From Pseudoruegeria sp. HB172150 (GTDB taxonomy: Bacteria; Pseudomonadota; Alphaproteobacteria; Rhodobacterales; Rhodobacteraceae): 64,000 bases of DNA. The position numbers were made by a program, and so were the translations under genes. Below the pieces are notes generated by a model. The model had not been told where the DNA came from. It was given only the letters and a program-made list of their open reading frames with translations, and ran no database searches. This document shows, piece by piece, positions 43,601 to 54,755 of the stretch. How positions within the stretch are numbered: position 1 is the first letter of the stretch; each line of letters starts with the position of its first letter. The stretch is taken from NCBI RefSeq assembly GCF_013184805.1, contig NZ_JAATNG010000001.1, positions 2,294,001-2,358,000 on the forward strand. The letters run 5' to 3'.

Positions 43601-44367
43601 CCCATCAAACCCGACGACTTGCCGCCACCCGACAGTTTCTCGCCTTCTGCTCGAAGCGATGAAAAGTTGGTTCCGGTTCCGGACCCGTATTTGAACAGCC
43701 GTGCCTCGCGCACCCACAGGTCCATGATGCCGCCTTCGTTCACCAGATCGTCCTGAACCGACTGGATGAAGCAGGCATGGGGCTGCGGATGTTCGTATGC
43801 GGTCTTCGATTTCGTCAGCTTGCCGGTCTTGTAGTCGACGTAGAAATGGCCCTGGCTGGGCCCGTCGATCCCATAAGCCCAGTGCAGACCGGTATTGAAC
43901 CACTGCGGAGAGTTCGGGGCGGCCTTTTGCGCGGCCAGCATGAAGCGCATCTCGTCGAAATAGGCCTGCGCGTCTTCCTCGGTGGTGAAGTAGCCACCCT
44001 TCCAGCCCCAGTAGGCCCAGGCGCCGGCGAGACGGTCGAAGACCTGACGCGCGGAGCTTTCGCCGACCTTGCGCTGATCTTCCGGCAGGTCCGCCAGCGC
44101 CTCGTCATCGGGCACGGACCGCCACAGGAATTCCGGCACACCCTTTTCGCGCACCTTCTTCAGCCGGGCCGGAACGCCCGCCTTGCGGAAGTATTTCTGC
44201 GCGATGACGTCAGAGGCGACCTGGCTCCATTTCGCGGGCACCTCGACGGAGTCGTTCTTGAAGACGACCGTCCCGTCGGGATTCCGGATCTCGGATACGG
44301 TCGTGGTGAAGTCGATATCGGCGTACGCGTCGAAACCTGCCTTGGTAAACTTGCGTTCGATTTTCAT
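40687..44367 (-). CDS. nrdJ: Adenosylcobalamin-dependent (class II) ribonucleotide reductase
   Basis: A 1226-residue enzyme, start [20 protein letters not shown]; a longer frame through the promoter region is rejected. Features seen: [43 protein letters not shown], the loop with [23 protein letters not shown] and [24 protein letters not shown]. The tail [25 protein letters not shown] is a zinc-ribbon-like Cys cluster for re-reduction. It makes deoxynucleotides without oxygen and needs vitamin B12. Its promoter carries DnaA- and NrdR-type sites. Confidence 0.96.
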   Translation of the reverse strand: MKIERKFTKAGFDAYADIDFTTTVSEIRNPDGTVVFKNDSVEVPAKWSQVASDVIAQKYFRKAGVPARLKKVREKGVPEFLWRSVPDDEALADLPEDQRKVGESSARQVFDRLAGAWAYWGWKGGYFTTEEDAQAYFDEMRFMLAAQKAAPNSPQWFNTGLHWAYGIDGPSQGHFYVDYKTGKLTKSKTAYEHPQPHACFIQSVQDDLVNEGGIMDLWVREARLFKYGSGTGTNFSSLRAEGEKLSGGGKSSGLMGFLRIGDRAAGAIKSGGTTRRAAKMVICDADHPDIEDFINWKVKEEQKVASIVAGSKMHERQLNEIFAAIRAWDGKEEDAYDPNTNDALKKAVRAAKKCAIPETYINRVLQYARQGYASIEFPTYDTDWDSEAYNTVSGQNSNNSVRVTDAFLQAVRDDANWELIRRTDGKVAKTIKARDLWEQIGHAAWACADPGIQFHDTVNAWHTCPADGPIRGSNPCSEYMFLDDTACNLASMNLLTFWKDGKFQAEDYVHATRLWTLTLEISVMMAQFPSKEIAQLSYDFRTLGLGYANIGGLLMNMGLGYDSDEGRAMGGALTAIMTGVAYATSAEIAGELGAFPSYDRNAAHMLRVIRNHRTAAYGMTEGYEDLAVKPVALDHGNCPDQELIALATSAWDEALRLGEKHGYRNAQTSVIAPTGTIGLVMDCDTTGIEPDFALVKFKKLAGGGYFKIINRSVPAALETLGYSSSQIEEIVSYAVGHGTLGNAAGINHTSLIGHGFGPAEIDKVEAALPSAFDIRFVFNQWTLGESFCKETLGIPAEKLNDPSFDLLRHLGFTKADIEAANDHVCGTMTLEGAPHLDPKHYSVFDCANPCGKKGKRFLSVDSHITMMAAAQSFISGAISKTINMPNDASIEDCQAAYELSWSLGVKANALYRDGSKLSQPLASALIEDDDEAAEVLESGTPQEKAVVLAEKIVEKIIVKEVSAGRSKMPERRRGYTQKAVVGGHKVYLRTGEYQDGTLGEIFIDMHKEGAGFRAMMNNFAIAVSVGLQYGVPLEEFVDAFTFTKFEPAGMVQGNDTIKNATSILDYIFRELAVSYLDRTDLAHVKPEGVSFDDLGRGEEEGKRNFREVPDSRGASPFEVLKQVASAGYTRNRLPQELMVVQGGASGAVALNGAGDAMATLTTLVPEVGESRASTAVASGTVSMDARTKAKMQGYEGDPCGECGNYTLVRNGTCMKCNTCGATSGCS

Positions 44368-44519
44368 CTCGTTGGATGCCCCGTGGCGTTGTTTTTGTCG
44401 TCCACCCGGTCGCGCGTCGTTGCACGCAATCCGGTCCTCGTTCGTGCCGGCGGACGGGATCTGAAAAGGGCAAATCGACCTTGGGTCCGGGTGTTGAGCC
44501 CCGACTCTGCCTGCGGAGG

Positions 44520-44633
44520 TTATCCACAGTCCCACTTGTTTTTGTGTCTGTCCCTTTCCGTGCCCCGATCCACTATATGTTGTGGTTCGCCGCCCGGCCC
44601 GTACAAGGTTACGTAGTGGGCCCGTCGGGTCAA
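44520..44633 (-). promoter_or_regulatory. nrdJ promoter with DnaA box and NrdR-like box
   Basis: Minus-strand promoter TTGACC (44633-44628), 16 bp, TAACCT (44611-44606). Just downstream, CCACTATATGTTGTGG (44570-44585, plus strand) matches the NrdR-box consensus at about 13 of 16 positions. A weaker relative, CCACTTGTTTTTGTGT, is at 44532-44547. TTATCCACA at 44520-44528 is a perfect DnaA box. The leader to the ATG is about 230 nt with no frame of its own. Confidence 0.65.
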
Positions 44634-44704
44634 CGGAAAATTTGAACTTTCCCACAGGAAAATTCGGTTGACGGACAGAGCCCGTTTTCGGGCCTGATTC
44701 CATC

Positions 44705-45021
44705 CCTCGCGGCGGAGCGGTTTGATAGCGCTCTCAATCTCTGGTTGGCCGGTGCGATTTTCCCCCAATATATAGGGCTTTACGCCGGCTGTCTCACGCC
44801 GTGGTTGAACTGGGCGACGGGCGCCCCTGCGCGGACGAGCAGCGGACGGGCCAGCGGGAGGTGGCGTTGCAGCCCGGACACGGCCCCGAAATCTCTGCTG
44901 CCGATGCCGAATTGTGCAGCCTCTTCAGACTGCCTTTCCGGCGGGATAACCGCACGGTATTTAACCGGATATCCGGTATGAAGCGAAACACGCCCCCTAC
45001 ATCTTGTAGTGATCCGGAAAG
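44705..45021. other. Intergenic stretch between the nrdJ promoter and tRNA-Pro
   Basis: About 315 bp with no supported gene. It contains a perfect 14-bp palindrome ACCGGATATCCGGT (44964-44977) and an inverted repeat CTACA-TCT-TGTAG near 45000, just beyond the 3' end of the tRNA. These could be a tRNA terminator or regulator sites; no T-run supports the former. Confidence 0.45.
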
Positions 45022-45098
45022 TGGTCGGGGCGGCGAGATTCGAACTCACGACCCCCTGTACCCAAAACAGGTGCGCTACCAGACTGCGCTACGCCCCG
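45022..45098 (-). tRNA. tRNA-Pro (anticodon TGG)
   Basis: A 77-nt cloverleaf on the minus strand: acceptor CGGGGCG / CGCCCCG, D arm with GCGC..AGTCTGGTAGCGC, anticodon stem-loop CCTGT-TTTGGGT-ACAGG giving anticodon TGG, T arm GTGAG-TTCGAAT-CTCGC, and an encoded CCA end at 45024-45022. It decodes Pro codons. No attachment-site duplication is seen beside it. Confidence 0.97.
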
Positions 45099-45188
45099 AC
45101 GCAAGCGCTCTTAGCGCATGTGCCCGGGGCTGGAAAGCCCCAAGCGTGCCGACTTGCGCGGCCCCGGCGACACCGTTACGTCCGCGCC

Positions 45189-45539
45189 ATGCTCGTGCTC
45201 GAGAATATCATCAGCGACCGGGGGTCGCGCTACGCGGTCTCCGGCGGTCCGTGCCGGTCGGAGGACGAGGCGAAAACCTTCCTCAAGGAGCTGCAGCGGA
45301 AGAAGAAGTTCGCCAAGGCGACCCACAACAGCTGGGGCCTGCTGGCCGGAGACACGCCGCTGAAGAACGATGACGGCGAGAGTGGCGCGGGCATGGTGAT
45401 CCTGCGGATGCTGAAGCGCGAGGGGTTCCGCGATCACATCGTGGTGGTCACGCGGTGGTATGGCGGCAAGCACGTGGGCGGCGACAGGTTCCGGCACGTG
45501 CAGGACGCGGTGCGGCAATACATCGAGGCCGCGCGCTAG
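45189..45539 (+). CDS. IMPACT/YigZ N-terminal domain protein
   Basis: A 116-residue protein, start MLVLENIISDRGSRYAV. It contains the UPF0029/IMPACT pattern HNSWGLLAGDTPLKNDDGESGAGMVILRML and VVVTRWYGGKHVGGDRFRHV. Usual YigZ proteins are about 200 residues with a second DUF1949 domain, which is missing here. Function is unknown; relatives bind ribosome-associated factors. Its stop overlaps the stop of the convergent ccmB by 4 bp, leaving no room for a terminator. Confidence 0.85.
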   Translation: MLVLENIISDRGSRYAVSGGPCRSEDEAKTFLKELQRKKKFAKATHNSWGLLAGDTPLKNDDGESGAGMVILRMLKREGFRDHIVVVTRWYGGKHVGGDRFRHVQDAVRQYIEAAR

Positions 45540-46192
45540 CGCAGGTTCACCCGCAGCGCCGCGGCGGCGGCGAAAGGCAGCAGCGCCAGCGCCCCAAGGG
45601 TGATCGCGCCGAGGAAGACCAGCGGTGTTTCCACCGCCATGCCGCCTGCCCCGCGGCGCACGACCTCTGCCCCGAAGATCAGTGTCGGCACGTAGAGCGG
45701 CAGGACCAGCAGGGACAGCAGCAGACCGCCGCGTTTCAGACCCACGGTCAGTGCCGCTCCGAAGGCCCCGATCATGCTGAGCGCCGGGGTGCCGACGGCG
45801 AGCGACAGCACCAGCCAGCCATATCCCGGCGTATCGAGGTTCAGGAGCACGCCGAGCACCGGCGCCGCCAGCGTCAGCGGCAGGCCCGTCGTCATCCAGT
45901 GGGCCGCGGCCTTTACTGCCACGACGCCTTCCAGGGGAATCGGCGCGGTGGCGAGCAGGTCAAGCGATCCGTCCTCGTAATCGAGCTGAAAGATCCGGTC
46001 GAGGGACAGCAGGCAGGCCAGCAGCGCGCCGACCCACAGGATCCCCGGCGCGATCACCCGCAGCGTCGCCGATTCGGGTCCGACCCCGAACGGCACCAGC
46101 ACGGTGACGATCAGGAAGAAGGCGAGGCCGAGGCCGAATCCGCCGCCGGCGCGCACCGCAAGTTTCAGGTCGCGCAGGAACAGCCGGATCAC
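45536..46192 (-). CDS. ccmB: Heme exporter membrane protein CcmB
   Basis: A 218-residue six-helix membrane protein starting with GTG at 46192 (GTGA overlap with ccmA). It opens [40 protein letters not shown], then [30 protein letters not shown], both diagnostic. With CcmA and CcmC it delivers heme to CcmE for cytochrome c maturation. In many Rhodobacteraceae ccmC, ccmD and dsbE follow; here they do not. Confidence 0.93.
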   Translation of the reverse strand: MIRLFLRDLKLAVRAGGGFGLGLAFFLIVTVLVPFGVGPESATLRVIAPGILWVGALLACLLSLDRIFQLDYEDGSLDLLATAPIPLEGVVAVKAAAHWMTTGLPLTLAAPVLGVLLNLDTPGYGWLVLSLAVGTPALSMIGAFGAALTVGLKRGGLLLSLLVLPLYVPTLIFGAEVVRRGAGGMAVETPLVFLGAITLGALALLPFAAAAALRVNLR

Positions 46193-46803
46193 AGGAATGC
46201 CTCGTCGAAGCCGCCGGTCTCGCGCGGGACGGCGCGGAACTGCGCCACGTCCAGTTCCCGCGCCGCGAAGCCGAGGTCGATATGGGTCGCGATCAGCGCG
46301 GCACCGCCGCCGTCGCAATGCGCCTTCACCGCATCGGCGAAGAGTTGCACGGCAGAGGTGTCGAGCGACACGGTCGGTTCGTCCAGCGCCCAGACCGGGC
46401 GGCCGGTGACGAGGAGGCGCGCCAGACCGAGCCGCCGCTTCTGACCGGCCGACAGGTTCTGCGCCGGGCGGTCCCGGAGTGCTGCAATGTCGAAGGCCGC
46501 CAGCGCCGGTTCGATTCCGCTGCCGCCGTAAACGCCGGCCCAGAATTCGAGATTTTCCGCCACGGTCAGCACGGTTTTCAGCCCGTCCGCGTGAGCGCCG
46601 TAGGCGATCGCGTCGGGGGCACAGGCCACCTGCCCTTCCAGCGGTTTCTGCAACCCGGCGATGGTGCGCAGGAGCGTCGTCTTGCCGATCCCGTTCGGGC
46701 CGCGCAGCAGCAGCACCTCGCCCGGAGCGAGCGCGAAACGCACGCCCTCCAGCACCGGCACCCCGCCGCGCGTCACGGTCAGATCGGAAACGTTCAGAAC
46801 CAT
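46189..46803 (-). CDS. ccmA: Heme exporter ATP-binding protein CcmA
   Basis: A 204-residue ABC ATPase, start [21 protein letters not shown]; a long upstream extension is out-of-frame reading of the neighbour. Walker [10 protein letters not shown], signature [16 protein letters not shown], and Walker [13 protein letters not shown] are complete, with the switch His in IATHIDLG. It powers release of holo-CcmE. Coupled to ccmB by a 4-bp overlap. Confidence 0.95.
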   Translation of the reverse strand: MVLNVSDLTVTRGGVPVLEGVRFALAPGEVLLLRGPNGIGKTTLLRTIAGLQKPLEGQVACAPDAIAYGAHADGLKTVLTVAENLEFWAGVYGGSGIEPALAAFDIAALRDRPAQNLSAGQKRRLGLARLLVTGRPVWALDEPTVSLDTSAVQLFADAVKAHCDGGGAALIATHIDLGFAARELDVAQFRAVPRETGGFDEAFL

Positions 46804-46840
46804 CCGGACCGGCTTAGCCGATCCCGGAAAGGCAGGGAAG

Positions 46841-47194
46841 TCAGACCGGCAGCAGTGCGACACCAACGCGCCGCCCTTCGGAGAGCAGCACGTTATAGGT
46901 GCGCGCGGCGGGCGGAGAGGCCATCGCCTCGACCCCCAGACCGGCCTCTTCAAGCTGGGCGCGCAGGTCGCCCGGCAGATGGGCGATCTCGGCGCCGGTA
47001 CCGACGAACAGCACGTCGATCTGTTCAACCGACGCCAGCAGCGGTTCGATATCGTCATACCCGCCCCAGGCTTGTGCGCCCTTGGGCAGCGCCAGCACCG
47101 GCCCTTCCCAGACGGTGCCGCCGATCCGGAAGAAACCGGGGCCGTAGCCCTCGACCGGCGGGCCGTCATAGCTGCGGATCTCGTTCAGGCGCAT
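46841..47194 (-). CDS. Mth938-like domain (DUF498) protein
   Basis: A 117-residue protein of the Mth938/NDUFAF3 family: [32 protein letters not shown], then [31 protein letters not shown] and [22 protein letters not shown]. In alphaproteobacteria it is almost always next to secDF, as here apart from one inserted gene. A role in assembly of respiratory complexes is suggested by the mitochondrial homologue. Confidence 0.88.
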   Translation of the reverse strand: MRLNEIRSYDGPPVEGYGPGFFRIGGTVWEGPVLALPKGAQAWGGYDDIEPLLASVEQIDVLFVGTGAEIAHLPGDLRAQLEEAGLGVEAMASPPAARTYNVLLSEGRRVGVALLPV

Positions 47195-47204
47195 GGGTCG
47201 TCCT

Positions 47205-47954
47205 TCAGTCCCAGACCGGCAGGCCGCCCAGGGCGGAGCCCGCGATGATCAGATAGGCGATGAGCCGGTAGACGCTGGCATGCTTCGGATGAAAGATCCA
47301 CGCGCCCAGGCTCACGCTGGCAAGGTAGGGCAGCACAAGGCAGATGCCAATCAGCAGCGCCTCGGGCGCAAGCAGCCCGCGCAGGCCGAAGACGGCGATC
47401 ATGATCAGGTCTGTCAGCACCAGAAACAGCAGGACGGAGGCGCGGATCACTTCCACCGGCAGCGGGCGCGCCATGTAGAGCAGGATGACCGGCGGTCCGG
47501 GCAGGCCCGCCGCGCCGCCGAGGAAGCCGGACAGGGCGCCGATCCCGTAGATCAGCGGCCGTCCGACATGCCCGCGATAGCGCACACCGCTGATCAGCGC
47601 CGCAAGCAGCGCCAGCGACAGGACAGAGACGATGGTGCGGAACCACTCGGGCTGCAGGATCAGCAGGACCGCGACACCAAGCGGCGTGCCGATCAGCGCC
47701 CCTGCCCCCAGCCGCAGCACGTCGCGCGTGTGGCTTTCGCGGATCGCGCGCGGGATCGCCGGGATCGGCCCGAAGAAATCGATCACCATGATGGTGACCA
47801 GCGCCGATACAGGATCCAGTACCTGACCCGCGAAGGGGAGGTAGACCATGGCTGTTCCGAATCCGGTAAAGCCGCGCACCAGCCCCGCCAGCAATGCCGC
47901 CGCGACGAGCAGCCAGAAGCCTTCCATCGCGACGATATCGGCGATCACGCTCAC
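47205..47954 (-). CDS. TauE/SafE family sulfite/organosulfonate exporter-like permease
   Basis: A 249-residue membrane protein with about eight hydrophobic segments. It starts MSVIADIVAMEGFWLLVAAALLAGLVRGFTGFGTAMVYLP; the FTGFGTA motif and the later ISGVRYRGHVGRPLIYGIGALSGFLGGAAGLPGPPVILLY are TauE/SafE signatures, present as two internal repeats. The substrate is unknown. It separates secF from the Mth938 gene, which are usually adjacent. Confidence 0.88.
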   Translation of the reverse strand: MSVIADIVAMEGFWLLVAAALLAGLVRGFTGFGTAMVYLPFAGQVLDPVSALVTIMVIDFFGPIPAIPRAIRESHTRDVLRLGAGALIGTPLGVAVLLILQPEWFRTIVSVLSLALLAALISGVRYRGHVGRPLIYGIGALSGFLGGAAGLPGPPVILLYMARPLPVEVIRASVLLFLVLTDLIMIAVFGLRGLLAPEALLIGICLVLPYLASVSLGAWIFHPKHASVYRLIAYLIIAGSALGGLPVWD

Positions 47955-48020
47955 CGCGCGCGGGCCCTAACGGCCGGCTCCGGAACAGGACCCGTCAGGA
48001 ACCGGTCAGCCGTCACCGGA

Positions 48021-48989
48021 TCAGTTGTCGATATTGGCGTACTGGTTGCCTTCGGTCTTGCTCGGCTTCGACCAGTCGCGCTTGGTGCCCAGCATCAGCA
48101 CGATGTTCTTCGCGACATAGACGGACGAGTAGGTACCCACGATCACGCCCCACGTAATCGCAAAGACAAAGCCGCGGATCACGTCGCCGCCGAGGATCAG
48201 CAGCGCGATCAGCGCGATCAGCGTGGTGCCAGAGGTCATCACCGTCCGCGACAGCGTCTCGTTCACCGACAGGTTCATGACGTCCTGCAGCGGCTTGGTC
48301 TTGTACTTGATCAGGTTCTCGCGCACCCGGTCGAAGATCACCACGGTGTCGTTGATCGAGTAGCCGACGATCGTCAGCAGCGCCGCGATGGTCGCAAGGT
48401 CGAACCGGATCTGCAGCACCGAGAAGATACCAATGGTCAGGATCACGTCGTGGAACAGCGCCACGACCGCGCCCAGCGAGAACTGCCATTCGAATCGCAG
48501 CCAGATGTAGAACATGATCGCGATCAGCGAGATGCCCACGGCCAGAACGGCGGTTCGTATCAGCTCTGCCGATACCTTTGGCCCGACACTTTCCACCGAG
48601 GTGAACTGGATATCCGGATCGACCCCCTGCAGCGCCGTTTCGACCGACTGGATCGTCTCGTTTGTGACGCTCTCCTCGCCTTCCTGCGCCTGGATGCGGA
48701 TCATCGCGACGTTGTGGTCCTCGGCGAAGGTCGGATCGAACACTTCCGAGATCGCCACGTCGCCCAGGTTCAGCGGCTGCAGCGCGTCGCGATAGGCGCC
48801 CACGTCGACGGCATGGACCGATTGCGTGCGGATCGTCGTGCCGCCGCGGAAGTCGATGCCGAAGTTCAGCCCCATCACCATCCAGGCCACAAGCGACAGC
48901 ACCATCAGGATCATCGACGCGCCGAAGGTGACCTTCCGCGCCTTGAAGAAGTCGATATGGGTCTCTTCGGGAACCAGTCTCAGACGCAT
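48021..48989 (-). CDS. secF: Protein translocase subunit SecF
   Basis: A 322-residue protein with six membrane helices: first helix at ASMILMVLSLVAWMVMGLNFGIDFRGGT, a periplasmic P1 domain, then the MMPL-type block GYSINDTVVIFDRVREN and LSRTVMTSGTTLIALIALLILGG. Together with SecD it uses proton motive force to complete protein export. One base separates it from secD. Confidence 0.96.
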   Translation of the reverse strand: MRLRLVPEETHIDFFKARKVTFGASMILMVLSLVAWMVMGLNFGIDFRGGTTIRTQSVHAVDVGAYRDALQPLNLGDVAISEVFDPTFAEDHNVAMIRIQAQEGEESVTNETIQSVETALQGVDPDIQFTSVESVGPKVSAELIRTAVLAVGISLIAIMFYIWLRFEWQFSLGAVVALFHDVILTIGIFSVLQIRFDLATIAALLTIVGYSINDTVVIFDRVRENLIKYKTKPLQDVMNLSVNETLSRTVMTSGTTLIALIALLILGGDVIRGFVFAITWGVIVGTYSSVYVAKNIVLMLGTKRDWSKPSKTEGNQYANIDN

Positions 48990-48990
48990 G

Positions 48991-50655
48991 TCAGACCTCG
49001 ATGGTTTTCGGACGGCGGCGGTCGAACCAGATCACGATGATCGCCCGCGTCACGAAGATGGCGGTGAAGACCGAGGTCAGGATGCCCAGCCCCAGCGTCA
49101 CGGCAAAGCCGCGCACCGGGCCGGACCCCATGATGAACAGGATCGCCGCGGTGATGAATGTGGTGATGTTGGCGTCGAGAATGGCGCTCAGCGCCTTCTC
49201 GTAGCCCAGTTCGATGGCGCGCGCCGGGCCCTTGGCCGTCTTCAGTTCCTCGCGGATCCGCTCGAAGACCAGCACGTTGGCGTCCACCGCCATGCCAATG
49301 GTCAGCACGATCCCGGCGATGCCAGGCAGCGTCAGCGTCGCCCCGATCAGCGACAGCAGGCCGAAGATCATGCCCACGTTCAGCAGGAGCGCGATGTTGG
49401 CGATGATGCCGAACCAGCCATAGCTGAGCGCCATGAAGACAAGCACGGCGGCGAAGGCCACCATGGAGGCGATCCGCCCCGCCTCGATACTGTCGGCGCC
49501 CAGTTCCGGTCCGATGGTGCGCTCTTCGAGGAAGGTCATCTCGGCGGGCAGAGCGCCTGCGCGGAGCAGCACGGCGAGTTCAGTCGATTCCTCGACGGTG
49601 AACTGGCCGGTGATGATGCCCGAGCCGCCGCAGATCGCCTCGTTAATCCGGGGGGCCGAGATAACCTCGTTGTCCAGCACGATGGCGAACAGCGCGCCGA
49701 CGTTTTCCGAGGTGTATTCGCAGAATTTCCGTGCCCCCGCCGGGTTGAACCGGAAGCTGACGGCCGGGCGGCCGTCCTGCTGGTTGAAGGTCGGCTGGGC
49801 GTCGGTCAGTTCCTCGCCCGAAACGGCGGAGGTTTCCTCGAGGATGTAGTAGACACCTTCCTCTTCCATCGACGGCAGCAGCACGTTGCGCGCGCCGGGG
49901 TCTTCCTCGGAATCCGAGGTCCGGCCGACCACGGGATGGAAGGTGAGTTTCGCGGTGGTGCCGATCAGCGATTTCAGCTCGTCGGCGGAGCCGATGCCGG
50001 GCACCTGGATCAGGATCCGGTCGGTGCCCTGCCGCTGGATTGTGGGTTCGCGCGTGCCGACCTCGTCGACGCGGCGCCGGATGATCTCGAGGCTCTGGCG
50101 GATGGTGCGGTCGTCGGTCGCGGCCATCTCGGCATCGGTCAGACGCACGATGAGCATGTCGCCGTCGCCGGCCACCTCGATATCGGTTGACCCGACACCG
50201 GTAAGCGACACCACCGGCTGCGCCAGGCCGCGCACGACTTCCATCGCGCGGGCCATGCCGTCGGGCTGGCTGATTTGGATGTGAAGCTCGCCCGCGGGCG
50301 CGTCCTGCCGCCGGATCGTGCCGACCGTCTCGCGCTCGTCGCGCAGCGCGTCGCGAATCTCCGGCCAGTAGGCGTTCATCCGTTCGGCATAGACGTCCTC
50401 GACCTGGACCTCGGCCAGCAGATGCGCGCCGCCCCGGAGGTCGAGGCCGAGATTGACCAGCCCGTTGGGCAGCCAGTTCGGCCACAGCGCGGCGTCCGCC
50501 TCGCGCTCGGGGGTGGCGCCCTGCGCCTCTATCGCGGCGACGGCGTCGTTATGGCGTTCGACGCGGTCGTAGAACAGGTTGGGCATCGCGTAGAGAAGCC
50601 CGAACACCACGACGCCAAAGATGACGACCCGTTTCCACAGCGGGATTTGCAGCAT
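48991..50655 (-). CDS. secD: Protein translocase subunit SecD
   Basis: A 554-residue protein. The N-terminal helix is followed by LGLDLRGGAHLLAEV, the P1 domain with RRVDEVGTREPTIQRQGTDRILIQVPG, and the C-terminal helices with GIAGIVLTIGMAVDANVLVFERIREEL and FITAAILFIMGSGPVRGFAVTLGLGI. It is encoded between yajC and secF as in most proteobacteria. Confidence 0.96.
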   Translation of the reverse strand: MLQIPLWKRVVIFGVVVFGLLYAMPNLFYDRVERHNDAVAAIEAQGATPEREADAALWPNWLPNGLVNLGLDLRGGAHLLAEVQVEDVYAERMNAYWPEIRDALRDERETVGTIRRQDAPAGELHIQISQPDGMARAMEVVRGLAQPVVSLTGVGSTDIEVAGDGDMLIVRLTDAEMAATDDRTIRQSLEIIRRRVDEVGTREPTIQRQGTDRILIQVPGIGSADELKSLIGTTAKLTFHPVVGRTSDSEEDPGARNVLLPSMEEEGVYYILEETSAVSGEELTDAQPTFNQQDGRPAVSFRFNPAGARKFCEYTSENVGALFAIVLDNEVISAPRINEAICGGSGIITGQFTVEESTELAVLLRAGALPAEMTFLEERTIGPELGADSIEAGRIASMVAFAAVLVFMALSYGWFGIIANIALLLNVGMIFGLLSLIGATLTLPGIAGIVLTIGMAVDANVLVFERIREELKTAKGPARAIELGYEKALSAILDANITTFITAAILFIMGSGPVRGFAVTLGLGILTSVFTAIFVTRAIIVIWFDRRRPKTIEV

Positions 50656-50679
50656 GTAACAGCCTTTCCCGAAAGGGGT

Positions 50680-51003
50680 CTATTCTTCGGCCGGTTCGGT
50701 CTTGGACATCACCTGCGCGACGGTCGACTTGACCACCCGCACCTTCACGCCATCGGAGATCTCTACCTCGATCTCGTTGTCGTCCTTGACCTTGGAGACC
50801 TTGCCGATCACGCCGCCCTGGGTGACCACCTGGTCGCCCCGCCGCAGCGCCGCCACCATCGCCTGGTGGTCCTTCACCTTCTTCTGCTGCGGACGGATCA
50901 GCAGGAAATACATGATCGCGAAGATCAGGATCAGCGGGATGAACGAGGTGAAGGCCCCCGCGCCTCCACCGGCAGCTTGCGCGAAGGCAGGCGTAGCGAA
51001 CAT
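50680..51003 (-). CDS. yajC: Preprotein translocase subunit YajC
   Basis: A 107-residue protein, start MFATPAFAQAAGGGAGAF (upstream codons rejected). One membrane helix SFIPLILIFAIMYFLLIRPQQKKVKDHQ, with the RPQQK motif, then a small cytosolic domain GDQVVTQGGVIGKVSKVKDD. First gene of the yajC-secD-secF operon. Confidence 0.95.
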   Translation of the reverse strand: MFATPAFAQAAGGGAGAFTSFIPLILIFAIMYFLLIRPQQKKVKDHQAMVAALRRGDQVVTQGGVIGKVSKVKDDNEIEVEISDGVKVRVVKSTVAQVMSKTEPAEE

Positions 51004-51220
51004 ATGGTCTTCCTTTATCGGCGAGGACGCTCCGGCCCCCTGAAATTTGGCGCGCACCCTATCTTCGGCGTCCCGGATGCACAAGGCACCGGGGGTCCTC
51101 CCTGCGGGCGCATGGGGGCTAGATACGCATTCGGCGGAGGGGTGCAAGGCGGGAGACAGGGAATTCTTGGCAGATGGGGTTGGCGGTGGCAGTGTTTGCC
51201 GCGGGAAGAGGGGAAATTCG

Positions 51221-51850
51221 ATGAAAGACCTTTACTTCACGATTCTGTCTTCGCCGCTTGTCTGGGTGGGGGTGTTGCTGGTTGTGGTGCTGTCACTATT
51301 GAACACAGTCTCCCAGCAAAGCCCCTCGCCAAGAAAAGCCCCCCTTGAGGCTCTTTGTACCAAGATGGGTCTTGGCAAAGAGTTTACCCCATTGCTTCTC
51401 GTTGCTGCCCTGGTCGCCCTTGCGCTGATCGTGGCGGCAGTTTTGACGCTGTTCCAGTTCATGAAAGCGACCCTGCAGTTACCGCCTTACGACAGCGACA
51501 AAGAGGCAGCTTCGGTTAGTAACATTGGCCTGGTACTCGCTGCCCTGTTGGGCGCTCCCTTTGTAGTTTGGCGGTCATGGATCGCTGCCAAACAAGCAAA
51601 CATCGCCGAAGAATCCTTGTTCAACGACAAGATCAACGCAGCGTCCGAGGATCTGGCTTCGCGCAGACAGGTGACCCGTGTTGTCCAGAGCGATGATGGC
51701 TCCGAGGCGGTATTGACCGAGTGGGAGGACGACCTTGTCAAACGAGCGGCAAGTATCGATCGCCTCGAAGGGCTGGCGGAAGAACGGCCAGATTCAACCG
51801 CGCGAATTGCCAGGATGCTGAGTGTATACGTCCGGGAGCTTTCAAAATGA
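51221..51850 (+). CDS. Two-helix membrane protein coupled to a pentapeptide-repeat protein
   Basis: A 209-residue protein, start MKDLYFTILSSPLVWVGVLLVVVLSLL, preceded by GAGGGG. Three hydrophobic segments (residues 10-25, 55-80 and 97-115) precede a cytosolic domain with SLFNDKINAASEDLASRRQV and a C-terminal IDRLEGLAEERPDSTARIARMLSVYVREL. That last motif is found at the N-terminal side of pentapeptide-repeat proteins in related bacteria. The gene overlaps the next by ATGA. GC content is lower than the flanking housekeeping genes. Function unknown. Confidence 0.75.
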   Translation: MKDLYFTILSSPLVWVGVLLVVVLSLLNTVSQQSPSPRKAPLEALCTKMGLGKEFTPLLLVAALVALALIVAAVLTLFQFMKATLQLPPYDSDKEAASVSNIGLVLAALLGAPFVVWRSWIAAKQANIAEESLFNDKINAASEDLASRRQVTRVVQSDDGSEAVLTEWEDDLVKRAASIDRLEGLAEERPDSTARIARMLSVYVRELSK

Positions 51851-52686
51851 CCAAAGCCCTGGATCATCCGCGAGTGGAATTCCTGCGCCTTGTTGAAGAT
51901 GAACGGAAGTCGCCTGCAGAGGCTGCGGAATCTTTAGGTTTAGCCGAGGATGAGGTTTCTGTAAGTGCGTTGAGAGACTGGACCCGCAGCCTTACTCCAA
52001 TTCGTTCCGACCTCGAGAAAGCCGTTCAAACGCTCGGTCGATTGAAACTCATCGACGGAATTGTTCCCGACGACATCCCGATAGATCTTAGCAGCGCAAA
52101 CCTTCAGGGATTCGATCTTTTCGAAGCGAATTTGCAGAAGGCGAACCTCCGCGGGGCGCGGATGGAGGGGGCGGACCTCTTCGAGGCGCGGATGGAGGGG
52201 GCAGACCTCGGTGGCGCGCGGATGGAATGGGCGTCCCTCAGAGAGGCGCGGATGAAGGGGGCGGACCTCAGCGGGGCGCAGATGGAGCGGGCAGACCTCA
52301 GTGGGGCGCAGATGGAGGGGGCGTACCTCTTCGAGGCTCGGATGGAGGGGGCAGACCTCCGCGGGGCGCGGATGGAAGCGGCGTACCTCGGCGAGGCGAG
52401 AATGGAGGGGGCAAATCTCAGCGGGGCGCGGATGGATGCTGCGACCTTCTTCAAGCCAGCTACTCTTCGAGGTGCCGGGCTGAAGGTGGTCGATTTTAGC
52501 GACGTTACCATGGATCCGCAGATCATGGCAGAAGCCTTCGGCGACGCCACGGTCAAGCTACCCGAAGGCGTCTCTCTCCACCCCGACTCACCGACCGACA
52601 GGGATCTCGACTGGAACGAATTCTACACCCAATGGCGCGCCTGGCAGCGCGAGCACGGCTACGACCGGTACCAACCTCCAGATTGA
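51847..52686 (+). CDS. Pentapeptide-repeat protein
   Basis: A 279-residue protein, start MTKALDHPRVEFLRLVEDER. After a helical N-terminus (residues 1-75), residues from about 77 to 215 are pentapeptide repeats of the A(D/N)LxxA(R/Q)Mx(G/W) type, e.g. ARMEGADLFEARMEGADLGG, in which Met alternates with Leu at the central position. The C-terminus has RDLDWNEFYTQWRAWQREHGYD. Pentapeptide repeats fold as a right-handed quadrilateral beta helix. Translational coupling to the membrane protein suggests that the helix is held at the membrane. The biological role is unknown. Confidence 0.8.
   Translation: MTKALDHPRVEFLRLVEDERKSPAEAAESLGLAEDEVSVSALRDWTRSLTPIRSDLEKAVQTLGRLKLIDGIVPDDIPIDLSSANLQGFDLFEANLQKANLRGARMEGADLFEARMEGADLGGARMEWASLREARMKGADLSGAQMERADLSGAQMEGAYLFEARMEGADLRGARMEAAYLGEARMEGANLSGARMDAATFFKPATLRGAGLKVVDFSDVTMDPQIMAEAFGDATVKLPEGVSLHPDSPTDRDLDWNEFYTQWRAWQREHGYDRYQPPD
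52141..52440 (+). repeat. Ten tandem 30-bp units within the pentapeptide-repeat gene
   Basis: Ten consecutive 30-bp units, typically GCGGACCTC-N6-GAGGCGCGG-ATGGAGGGG, encode two pentapeptides each. They are much more similar to each other at DNA level than needed for the protein pattern, which indicates recent expansion and possible copy-number variation. Confidence 0.88.

Positions 52687-54755
<2,069 letters not shown>

Noticed and set aside
44532-44547. A second NrdR box for a canonical tandem arrangement.
   Set aside because: The match is only about 11 of 16 and the spacing of 38 bp does not put it on the same helix face as the first box; kept only as a weak site.
45022-45098. tRNA-Pro as an integration site for a mobile element.
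   Set aside because: No integrase, no duplicated tRNA end and no composition change on either side.
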